A DNA stretch of 64,000 bases from positions 1 to 64,000 of the forward strand of contig JAMHWD010000013.1 of the NCBI GenBank assembly GCA_035911135.1, read 5' to 3'. Under the pieces are notes generated by a model. That model was not told where the DNA came from, did no database searches, and worked only from the letters and a program-made list of their open reading frames with translations. Source of the stretch: JAMHWD01 sp035911135 (GTDB taxonomy: Bacteria > Pseudomonadota > Alphaproteobacteria > Micavibrionales > Micavibrionaceae). A program made the position numbers and the translations under genes. Positions 50,097-57,704 of this stretch are shown here, in pieces (within the stretch, counting starts at the first letter, position 1; each line of letters begins with the position of its first letter).

Positions 50097-51428
50097 TCAC
50101 TCCGCAGATCCGCGCTGCTGCAGATATATGATTTCAGCGCTTTTGGATTTTTTACGGCGCGGCTTGAGCAGTCGGTGGCTATCCTCCGTCCCGGCTGGGG
50201 CCGGCCCATCGTAAAGTTGAATGATCTGCGCTGGTTGTTCCGCATCGGATAAGCCTTGAGGGTTTTGAGATTTTGAGCCTTTGGAAGATTTCCGGCCCGT
50301 GGAGCCCTCAGAGGTTTGCAACTCCTGTTCCGTTTCACGAAAAGAGCGCTCAAACTTGATAAACCATAGGAAATTTGCGTTTGAACGATCCCGTACATCG
50401 GTAAAAATAGGATCATTCATAATAGTCACGGCATGTGCCGCCAGGTAATTTTTGCCGAAGGGCATAGCGCCCAAGGCACTCAAGATCATTGGTGTAAGTC
50501 CTTGAAGTGATTGATCAATATCAAAGACATAGCCCTGATAATCGGCCAGCATCTGTTGAATCAAGCCACGGTCTTGTCCGCGGCAACGCTCGGACAGGAA
50601 CCAGGCCTCAAAAACGGCGGCCATGGCAATACCGTTATTAATGGTACGAAAATCAAGATAAGCCTCGCGGGAGAAAGCCCGAGCCAGATCAGCCATGGAA
50701 GAATTTTCCAGACGCAGCCAGACACCCTTATGGCCATTTAGTTGCAATTCCCAGGCAATCCGCACCATGGAGGCTGTTAAATCGGCAATCTGAGCGCGGT
50801 GGATCAAAATAGCATTATCCGGATGAAACATCAGCGGATGAACCAATGCGCCCTGACGATGTTGCCATTGACGGCGCAATTCACGCGCCAGCAGTAAAAT
50901 CTGCTCTTCCATGCTATGGGCGGGATTAATAAAAATGCACGCCCCTGCCCGGTCATAGGCAGCATGTTCAATAGCATCATTATAATGGATCGTGATGCCA
51001 TATTGAGCCGCATTTTCAAGATAAGCAGCGGCCAGCCTGCTTTTCCGGGCTTCTGTTAACAACAGCGCAATATCATGGGCCGGTGCTTTATGGGCCGGTT
51101 CCATAATATCCATGGCGTTGGTGAAAAGATCATTGAATTTGGTCTCAAGCGAGATATCAAAACCGCCAATGTCGTCAAAATCCTCAATTTTATCTTTTAA
51201 ATCATTTATTTCGCGTTCCAATGTCGCGATATCATGAGAATCCAGAAACGGTGTGTCCGTCTCCATATCCTCTTCAAAATCCATGTAAAAAAGCGGCTGT
51301 TCGCCAATGATTGTGCAACGAACCGGCTGATCGTTATTAAGCGTATAAGCCACGCGGCAAATCCTGTGTTGTTGCCGCTTCATTCCCACTATACCGCTGC
51401 CCGATATTGTATCCATTATGTCGCTCAT
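50097..51428 (-). CDS. Hypothetical protein, origin-proximal paralogue B
   Basis: The 443-residue protein has a low-complexity C-terminal tail (SEGSTGRKSSKGSKSQNPQG, then a basic KPRRKKSKSAE). The core has ACIFINPAHSMEEQILLLAR and LMFHPDNAILIHRAQIADLT, which line up with paralogue A. An EEQILLLARELRRQ stretch resembles a degraded zinc-peptidase helix, but no HExxH motif is present. The ATG at 51428 was chosen over a TTG nine bases earlier. Function unknown. Confidence 0.65.
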   Translation of the reverse strand: MSDIMDTISGSGIVGMKRQQHRICRVAYTLNNDQPVRCTIIGEQPLFYMDFEEDMETDTPFLDSHDIATLEREINDLKDKIEDFDDIGGFDISLETKFNDLFTNAMDIMEPAHKAPAHDIALLLTEARKSRLAAAYLENAAQYGITIHYNDAIEHAAYDRAGACIFINPAHSMEEQILLLARELRRQWQHRQGALVHPLMFHPDNAILIHRAQIADLTASMVRIAWELQLNGHKGVWLRLENSSMADLARAFSREAYLDFRTINNGIAMAAVFEAWFLSERCRGQDRGLIQQMLADYQGYVFDIDQSLQGLTPMILSALGAMPFGKNYLAAHAVTIMNDPIFTDVRDRSNANFLWFIKFERSFRETEQELQTSEGSTGRKSSKGSKSQNPQGLSDAEQPAQIIQLYDGPAPAGTEDSHRLLKPRRKKSKSAEIIYLQQRGSAE

Positions 51429-51597
51429 GGAACCCAAACCATTTTTTATTGTTATATGTCCGACTTAAAATCCCCCCCGCCCAGAACAGGGCAGCGTTAT
51501 AGTCATTATGCAGGGGGAACTCTTAAAGTTTCCCTACTGGAATACGTAAAAAGCGTTAATATTGGGATTTTATAAGAATTTTCTGATGTTCTTAAGG

Positions 51598-52224
51598 CTA
51601 AAGGCCCAGCGCATCATCGAGTACGGGCATATCCTCGACCAGCAATTGTTCGCCAGACATGGTAACAAAGCCATTCAAAGCCACTTCGATATCCGCCTTG
51701 AAAAGCGAATCTTTGAAAATCATGGTGGCCTGCAAACAATATTTATCAGCCAGAACTTCCTTGATTTCGACAGGGATCAGCATTTTTGCCAAAGCCTTGC
51801 GGGCCTGGGGCGGCGGATCTTCGCGCCAGGGGATATCATCAACGTTTTCAGCCACGATAAAGCGGCCCTGCCGCCCGCGCACATAGGTAAAGAAAAACCG
51901 GGCATATTCAATGACATTTTTATCATCCAATTGTATCGGCAGCGCTATGTTTAGGCGGTATAAAGGTTCGTTAGACCAGTTCATGATTATGATGGAATCA
52001 GAATTTTTAGAGGCCGAATTATAAAGAACCTGACGACGTACCAGCGGTGTAATGGAAAAATCTGCAATGTCCAAAAATTTGTAACCCGGATAAAAAGAAG
52101 GCTTGATTGAGAGAATCGTGGCCGTTACCGGATCAAAATATGATGGGGCCAAATGCGGATTGATAATATCCAGCAATTTGGCAGTTTCTGCGAGATCAAG
52201 TTTGGTGAAAGCGTCATTGAACAT
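51598..52224 (-). CDS. Hypothetical protein beside the proposed origin
   Basis: The 208-residue soluble protein starts FNDAFTKLDLAETAKLLDII and includes KPSFYPGYKFLDIADFSITP and YVRGRQGRFIVAENVDDIPW. It looks alpha/beta and has no known family. It is the first gene on the left flank of the 52.2-52.6 kb region. Its upstream promoter would lie inside that region. The base composition of this stretch is more AT-rich than the surroundings. Confidence 0.65.
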   Translation of the reverse strand: MFNDAFTKLDLAETAKLLDIINPHLAPSYFDPVTATILSIKPSFYPGYKFLDIADFSITPLVRRQVLYNSASKNSDSIIIMNWSNEPLYRLNIALPIQLDDKNVIEYARFFFTYVRGRQGRFIVAENVDDIPWREDPPPQARKALAKMLIPVEIKEVLADKYCLQATMIFKDSLFKADIEVALNGFVTMSGEQLLVEDMPVLDDALGL

Positions 52225-52579
52225 CTTGGTGAGATTGTTTTATCACAGCAGCGCATAACGGGATAGAGCTGTGTGCGAATCATTCATGAATTTGTGTATA
52301 ATTTGGTGGATGAAGTTATGCCGATTCAGTTCCTTAAAAAGGACCGAGTCTTCCCCATGTGTAAAAACCTAAATTTGAAAATGTGTGTATCAGGAGTGAA
52401 TCCATGCGAATCGTGGGAAATTATAAAAGGCTTGGCGATTCGTTCTGTGGGCAAATCTGTGCCTTGAATCTATCCCCGGCATTCACAGGACCTATTACTA
52501 TCTACCCTCTTTTTAAAAATACTTTTATTCAATATTGTAAGCCCGGTAATTCGTGAATGAGAATGAAAGGAATTTCCCG
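52225..52579. other. Candidate chromosomal origin of replication (oriC)
   Basis: The 355-bp gap between the hypothetical gene and hemE holds six GANTC sites within 195 bp: 52277, 52323, 52398, 52408, 52437 and 52466. Fewer than one would be expected by chance. DnaA-box-like 9-mers in reverse orientation are TGTGTATAA (52293-52301) and TGTGTAAAA (52358-52366), both matching TTWTNCACA, plus TGTGTATCA (52384-52392) with one mismatch and TGTGGGCAA (52446-52454) with two. An AT-rich stretch lies near 52508-52540. The place, next to hemE, is where Caulobacter and Rickettsia start replication. Genes point away from it on both sides. Confidence 0.7.
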
Positions 52580-53626
52580 ATGAGCAATAAACCCTTGCTG
52601 GATGTGATGCATGGCCAAAGGCCAGAGCGCATCCCTGTATGGTTCATGCGCCAAGCCGGCCGTTACCTACCGGAATACCGGGAGATAAGGGCAGCCAAAG
52701 GAGATTTCCTGTCCATGGTTTATGATCCACAGACAGCCTGTGAGATTACCATGCAGCCCATTCGCAGATTTGGCATGGACGGCGCGATATTGTTTTCGGA
52801 TATTCTGGTGATTCCAGAGGCTTTGGGGCAGAAGGTTACATTTGAACCAGGATCAGGTCCAAAACTGGATCCGATTGAAAAGCCGATGGATGTTTTGCGG
52901 CTTAATTTTTCAAATTTCAAAGATACGCTTTCGCCGATTTATGAAACCATTCATTGCGTACGAAATGCCTTGAAAACAGAAGGCCATGACAAAACAACTT
53001 TGATCGGGTTTGCAGGCGGGCCATGGACTTTGGCCTGTTATATGCTGGAAGGACAAGGCGGCAAAGATTTTTTAAAAGCGCGAACTTACCCGTACAAGCA
53101 CGATGAATCATTTTACAATTTGATTGATATGCTGGTTGATGCGACATCTGAATATCTGATCCAGCAAGTTAGCGCCGGGGCAGAAGTATTGCAGATTTTT
53201 GAAAGCTGGGCCGGTGCATTGGAGGCGCATCAATTCAAACGCTGGGTCATTGAACCGACACAAAGGATCATTGAGCGCGTGAAATCGGTTCATCCACATA
53301 TCAAATTTATCGGATTTCCAAAAGGCGCTGGATACAACATGTTGCAATACAGCCATAGCGCCAATATCGATGCTATTGCCATTGATTATCAGACCCAGAC
53401 CAATTGGGCGGCGCGCGTTTTTCAACCGCAAATGCCGGTGCAGGGAAATCTCGATCCAGCGTGTTTATTGGCCGGGGGTGATGCGTTATTGCTGGCGGTG
53501 GAGCGTATTCTGGCAGATCTTGGTAATGGACCGTTTATTTTCAATCTGGGGCATGGAATTGATAAAACAACCCCGATTGAACATGTTGAACAGGCTGTTC
53601 AAATGATCAGAGAGCGGGCCATATAA
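52580..53626 (+). CDS. hemE: Uroporphyrinogen decarboxylase
   Basis: The 348-residue enzyme has PVWFMRQAGRYLPEYREIRA, the arginine-rich substrate motif, then FSDILVIPEALGQKV, GFAGGPWTLACYMLEGQGG and QGNLDPACLLAGG. It decarboxylates uroporphyrinogen III in haem synthesis. AAGGA lies 8 bp before this ATG, so the longer frame from 52553 is not used. It is the first plus-strand gene right of the proposed origin, and hemJ begins four bases after it. Confidence 0.97.
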   Translation: MSNKPLLDVMHGQRPERIPVWFMRQAGRYLPEYREIRAAKGDFLSMVYDPQTACEITMQPIRRFGMDGAILFSDILVIPEALGQKVTFEPGSGPKLDPIEKPMDVLRLNFSNFKDTLSPIYETIHCVRNALKTEGHDKTTLIGFAGGPWTLACYMLEGQGGKDFLKARTYPYKHDESFYNLIDMLVDATSEYLIQQVSAGAEVLQIFESWAGALEAHQFKRWVIEPTQRIIERVKSVHPHIKFIGFPKGAGYNMLQYSHSANIDAIAIDYQTQTNWAARVFQPQMPVQGNLDPACLLAGGDALLLAVERILADLGNGPFIFNLGHGIDKTTPIEHVEQAVQMIRERAI

Positions 53627-53629
53627 CCC

Positions 53630-54076
53630 ATGCAAGAATTTCTGATCGCGCATTATGAATGGGTCCGAGCCCTGCATATCATTGCCATTATTTGCTGGAT
53701 GGCCGTGATGCTTTATTTGCCGCGTCTTTTTGTTTATCACGCAGAAACAAAGCCGGGATCGGAGATTTCTGAAACTTTTAAGATTATGGAATACCGACTT
53801 TTAAAATATATCGGTAATCCATCCATGATCGTAGCCTGGCTGTTAGGATTAAGCTTGCTCTGGGCAAACCCTGAACTGCTTAAAGCGGGCTGGATGCATG
53901 CTAAGCTGGCCTGTATAATCCTGATGTCAGGCATACATGGTGTTTTAGCTAAACATTTGCGTCTTTTTGCCGCAGATAAACGCGAAAAAACTGCAAAATA
54001 TTATAGAATAATCAACGAGATACCGACTTTTTTAATGATTATTATTGTTATAATGGCTGTAGCCCAGCCTTTTTAA
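53630..54076 (+). CDS. hemJ: Protoporphyrinogen oxidase HemJ
   Basis: The 148-residue protein has four hydrophobic segments and begins QEFLIAHYEWVRALHIIAII, with the conserved His of the first segment. A YRLLKYIGNPSMIVAW motif gives the conserved Lys and Asn. HemJ converts protoporphyrinogen IX to protoporphyrin IX and is the alphaproteobacterial replacement for HemG or HemY. It is coupled to hemE. Confidence 0.9.
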   Translation: MQEFLIAHYEWVRALHIIAIICWMAVMLYLPRLFVYHAETKPGSEISETFKIMEYRLLKYIGNPSMIVAWLLGLSLLWANPELLKAGWMHAKLACIILMSGIHGVLAKHLRLFAADKREKTAKYYRIINEIPTFLMIIIVIMAVAQPF

Positions 54077-54388
54077 AGCGATTTATCATAAAAACCGAAT
54101 CAAATGATTGACGAAGCCCGCTTTTTCGGTTTATAAACATAGCTGTCCGAACAAATCCGACAATTTGGGTTTTTTATGGTGGCGCGTAAGACCGCCCCGC
54201 GCTTTTGGAGCTGCTCATCACGGCAAAAAAAGTCTCAGGCATAAATCAATCCGGACAAATAATCCCGACATTAACTGACGTATTTGAGCATTAAGAGATC
54301 AACCAGCATCTTTAAAAAATTAAGAGATAACCCAGATTATAACCGTTCGGTTTCATAATTTCCCCGCCATAGCCACGAGAAATCCCCC
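54077..54388. other. rho leader region with direct repeats and a weak hairpin
   Basis: This 312-bp gap between hemJ and rho has AAACCGAA (54092-54099) and TTCGGTTT (54125-54132), which can form a long-loop hairpin followed by few T residues. ATTAAGAGAT occurs twice, at 54290-54299 and 54319-54328, 29 bp apart. TTATAA near 54337 may be a -10 box. Long leaders are common before rho, which is often autoregulated. No gene is seen. Confidence 0.45.
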
Positions 54389-55645
54389 ATGAATTTACAA
54401 GAATTGAAAACGCGCTCACCTGCTGAACTTACAGCCTTTGCTGAAGAGCTTGAGATTGAAAACTGCAATGCCATGCGCAAGCAGGATATGATGTTTGCGA
54501 TCCTGAAGCAGCTGGCTGAAAAAAATGTGCCGATATCGGGCACCGGCGTTTTGGAAGTTCTGCAAGATGGTTTTGGTTTCCTGCGTTCCCCGGAAGAAAA
54601 TTACCTGCCCGGCCCGGATGATATCTATGTATCGCCCAGTCAGGTGCGCCGTTTTGGTCTGCGTACAGGTGATATCTGCGAAGGTGAGATTCGCGCGCCT
54701 AAGGATTCCGAGCGTTATTTTGCCCTGCTGAAGGTCAGCACGATTAATGGTGAAACGCCCGATAAAATCCGCCACCGCATTAACTTTGATAACCTCACCC
54801 CGCTTTATCCTGAGCGCAAAATTAAGCTGGAAATTGATGATCCTACAAAAAAGGGTATGCTCCAGCGTGTGATCGAGCTCACCTCGCCGCTTGGATTTGG
54901 CCAGCGTGCCTTGATTGTTGCCCCGCCGCGCACAGGTAAGACGGTGATGCTGCAAAATATCGCAAGCTCGATCGCGCAGAACCACCCGGAAGTCTATCTG
55001 ATTGTTCTGTTGATTGATGAGCGCCCGGAAGAAGTAACCGATATGGCCCGCAGCGTACGCGGCGAAGTTATTTCCTCAACATTCGACGAGCCGGCCTCGC
55101 GGCACGTACAGGTCGCCGAAATGGTGATGGAAAAGGCCAAGCGTCTGGTCGAGCACAAGCGCGATGTCGTAATCCTGCTGGACTCCATTACACGTCTGGC
55201 GCGTGCCTATAACACGGTTGTGCCATCTTCGGGTAAGGTTCTGACGGGCGGGGTTGATGCCAACGCGCTGCAGCGTCCGAAGCGTTTCTTTGGCGCGGCC
55301 CGTAATATCGAACAGGGCGGATCCTTGACGATTATCGCCACAGCCCTGATTGATACGGGATCGCGTATGGATGAGGTTATCTTTGAAGAATTCAAAGGTA
55401 CGGGTAACTCGGAAATTGTTCTGGACCGCAAGTTGGCTGACAAGCGCGTCTTCCCGGCGATTGATATCCAAAAATCGGGAACACGGAAAGAAGAGTTGCT
55501 GGTTACCAAGGATATGCTGCAGAAGATGTGGGTCTTGCGCCGTATTCTCAATCCGATGGGTACAGTCGATGCCGTTGAATTCCTGCTGGATAAGATGAAG
55601 CACAGCAAGAACAACGATGATTTCTTCTCTTCGATGAATCAGTAA
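54389..55645 (+). CDS. rho: Transcription termination factor Rho
   Basis: The 418-residue hexameric RNA helicase has the Rho N-terminal helices (MNLQELKTRSPAELTAFAEE), the RNA-binding GFGFLRSPEENYLPGPDDIYV, Walker A APPRTGKTVMLQN, and VILLDSITRLARAYNT. Near the C-terminus come NIEQGGSLTIIATALIDTGS and EFKGTGNSEIVLDRKL. It ends untranslated transcripts. It follows hemJ, as in other alphaproteobacteria near the origin. Confidence 0.97.
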   Translation: MNLQELKTRSPAELTAFAEELEIENCNAMRKQDMMFAILKQLAEKNVPISGTGVLEVLQDGFGFLRSPEENYLPGPDDIYVSPSQVRRFGLRTGDICEGEIRAPKDSERYFALLKVSTINGETPDKIRHRINFDNLTPLYPERKIKLEIDDPTKKGMLQRVIELTSPLGFGQRALIVAPPRTGKTVMLQNIASSIAQNHPEVYLIVLLIDERPEEVTDMARSVRGEVISSTFDEPASRHVQVAEMVMEKAKRLVEHKRDVVILLDSITRLARAYNTVVPSSGKVLTGGVDANALQRPKRFFGAARNIEQGGSLTIIATALIDTGSRMDEVIFEEFKGTGNSEIVLDRKLADKRVFPAIDIQKSGTRKEELLVTKDMLQKMWVLRRILNPMGTVDAVEFLLDKMKHSKNNDDFFSSMNQ

Positions 55646-55753
55646 GATATTTCAGTCTTTTCTAATTTTGCGCGGCACAAGACATTGTTCTGGTCGCAAG
55701 GGTGAATTGCCTCTATCGTGCATGCATAAAATAACAATCTGGGGAGGTTTGTT

Positions 55754-56185
55754 ATGAATCGCATGATCTCGGCTGCAGGAGCAGCCTCACTATCCTTGCT
55801 CTTTACACTTCAATCCGCGGCGGCAAATGCCGGGCCTTTTGATAATTTTCAATGGGCGGATAATCCTTTTTCATCCATGCTGGATGATAAAGGTAATCTT
55901 TCGATGGGATTGGAGGGGCCGCCAAAAGGCCGCACAGGAATAACGTTCGAGGACCCGCGAAGCGAAAGACCGCGATGCCCGCGCATAGTAGAGCGTTTGA
56001 GCAACGGGTTTAGCCGCAGTATTGCGGGCGGGCGCGGTGAGTTTTCTATTGATATAGAAGGCCTTGAGAAATTGAAGATCAAGGAAATCGAGCTTGAGTG
56101 GACCTTTATGCTGGATAATGATCTTACCATTGTGGATCGGCCGCCATCAGGCGGTGTCCAACGTCCCGACGGACCTTGTCGTTAG
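55754..56185 (+). CDS. Small exported protein
   Basis: The 143-residue protein begins NRMISAAGAASLSLLFTLQS, with a signal peptide cleaved after ANA near residue 26. The mature part is short, Pro- and Gly-rich (GLEGPPKGRTGITFEDP), with a core of charged residues (GEFSIDIEGLEKLKIKEIEL). Two Cys occur, in RPRCPR and near the C-terminus. No family is recognised. GGGGAGG precedes the ATG. It converges with the CBS gene. Confidence 0.7.
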   Translation: MNRMISAAGAASLSLLFTLQSAAANAGPFDNFQWADNPFSSMLDDKGNLSMGLEGPPKGRTGITFEDPRSERPRCPRIVERLSNGFSRSIAGGRGEFSIDIEGLEKLKIKEIELEWTFMLDNDLTIVDRPPSGGVQRPDGPCR

Positions 56186-56203
56186 CTTTGATGGCGGGGC
56201 CAA

Positions 56204-56728
56204 TTATTGCCAGGATTCAAAGGCGGAAATAATAAAAAGCAATCCCAGCGTATAAACTAAGATCGCGGCCAGTATTGTAATGGGCGCGCCGGATCCGCCC
56301 GTAATGCCGGCCTTGGCGGACATGCCGGCGCGGTATATGGCATCACTCATGGTAAAGGCGACAAAGTCGCCCTGGCTGAGCAGGCCTTTGAGATTGCCAT
56401 GTTCATCAACAATGGGCATGTGGCGAAAACGACCCTGGCTCATGCGGCGCAGGCAATCGGAAACCTTATCATCAATGCGCGCGGTTTTGATATTGGTCGT
56501 CATGACATCGGCAAGATGAGTTTTGCTGATATCAATGCGTGATGCAGCTATGCGCCGCAAAAGATCCCGCTCGGTAAAAACCCCGCAGAGACGCCCATTA
56601 TCGGTGACCAGGATCGCCCCATAATTTTTTTCAGCCATGGCATCAACAGCCGTGGCAACCAGTACATTTTTTTCAAAGGTCATGACCTGACTTTTGTCTT
56701 TGAATTCCGGCATATCGCTGATCAGCAT
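56204..56728 (-). CDS. CBS-domain pair protein with C-terminal membrane segment
   Basis: The 174-residue protein has two CBS motifs: VLVATAVDAMAEKNYGAILVTDNGRLCG and the second half with VMTTNIKTARIDDKVSDCLR, then FRHMPIVDEHGNLKGLLSQG. A C-terminal hydrophobic segment (ITILAAILVYTLGLLFIISA) suggests membrane attachment. CBS pairs bind adenine nucleotides and act as sensors. The partner is unknown. AAGGAG lies 7 bp before the ATG. Confidence 0.88.
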   Translation of the reverse strand: MLISDMPEFKDKSQVMTFEKNVLVATAVDAMAEKNYGAILVTDNGRLCGVFTERDLLRRIAASRIDISKTHLADVMTTNIKTARIDDKVSDCLRRMSQGRFRHMPIVDEHGNLKGLLSQGDFVAFTMSDAIYRAGMSAKAGITGGSGAPITILAAILVYTLGLLFIISAFESWQ

Positions 56729-56989
56729 GAGGTGCTCCTTACTGTCGTCAAAGCTTGTATTCTTATTGTACCAAATTTAGGCGAAAGGCGGAAATCTTTG
56801 ATAAGACATATAAAATTGTATTTAAATTTTTAAAAACAGCGCCATAAATTCGAAACGAAAGTATTTGCCATAACTATAATTTTCGTGATGTGATAGTAGT
56901 ATAAGCCCATACGCACTAATCAATCGGGCAATAGAGATTAAAGGCGATTTTCAAGAATGAAAAATCGCACATGACATCAGGGTGGAGTT

Positions 56990-57535
56990 ATGAGTACCAG
57001 ATTTTATCGCGGCGCATCTGCCGGGCGTCGTCATGAAAAAAATACCGGCGCGTTGGCAATTTCCTTATCGTCTGTGATGCTTGTCCTGGCGCTGGCTGCG
57101 GGCATGTCGTGGTCGCCAGATAAGGCGCGGGCCGATGAAAACGGCGTACAATCCCAGATTTCTTCTATGACATCCCCAGTTTCAACATCTTCTCCGGCCG
57201 TGGCGGATGAGTGTCTTTCCCTGCTCAAATCTGTCCGTCAATCCTCTGCCTCAGACGCCCTCGACCGGAATCAGCGCAAAGCTGGCAAAGCGGCAGCCAT
57301 CTCTCTGGCCTTTGGGTTGAAGTATGCGCTTCAATCCTCCAGCCAGATTGGGCTCTCGCAATCTGATCCGGATTTATGGCTTCACCATGCCCCCCATGGT
57401 AAGGCTGACACTGCTGCTGCACCTGTCAATGCTTTGGCCGTTGCACAATACAGGCAGTGCCGGAAAGAGGCGGCCCTTGGCCGTCTCGATGGACGACCCG
57501 GCCGCACGAATATGGGTTATTTTATCCTGAATTAA
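56990..57535 (+). CDS. Hypothetical exported protein
   Basis: The 181-residue protein has a long basic N-region (STRFYRGASAGRRHEKN) followed by a hydrophobic stretch (AISLSSVMLVLALAAGMSW) and a cleavage-like site after ARA. The mature part is Ser- and Ala-rich with a Cys in ADECLSLLKSV and another in YRQCRKEAALG, which could form a disulfide. No known domain. The 260-bp upstream gap (56729-56989) is AT-rich and has no clear motif. It ends at a strong terminator. Confidence 0.65.
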   Translation: MSTRFYRGASAGRRHEKNTGALAISLSSVMLVLALAAGMSWSPDKARADENGVQSQISSMTSPVSTSSPAVADECLSLLKSVRQSSASDALDRNQRKAGKAAAISLAFGLKYALQSSSQIGLSQSDPDLWLHHAPHGKADTAAAPVNALAVAQYRQCRKEAALGRLDGRPGRTNMGYFILN

Positions 57536-57634
57536 AAGGCAGGAAGAATACGCCAGAATATTTTGCGCCCGGCTTATGAATGCCATGATCTGTTGGCCCC
57601 CTTGCAGAATCATGGATATCTTCCCCGCATGATC

Positions 57635-57691
57635 GGCCGTTCCAGATCAGACCTTCCCCTAGGTTTGATATCGGAACGGCCTCTTCTTTTT
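57635..57691 (+). terminator. Strong Rho-independent terminator
   Basis: GGCCGTTCC (57635-57643) pairs perfectly with GGAACGGCC (57673-57681). The inner bases continue pairing (GACCT with AGGTTTGA) around a CCCC loop, and a TCTTCTTTTT tract follows. It lies about 100 bp after the stop of the exported gene at 56990-57535 and before the convergent zinc-finger gene. Confidence 0.82.
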
Positions 57692-57704
57692 GCCTCTATA
57701 TAAT

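Noticed and set aside
51500..51530. GGGAAC/GTTTCCC inverted repeat after the gene at 51598
   Set aside because: The pairing is short with a bulge and no T-tract follows, so it is weak as a terminator.
52273..52467. 64-residue open frame on the plus strand
   Set aside because: It lies inside the GANTC- and DnaA-box-rich gap upstream of hemE, has no ribosome site and no recognisable protein features.
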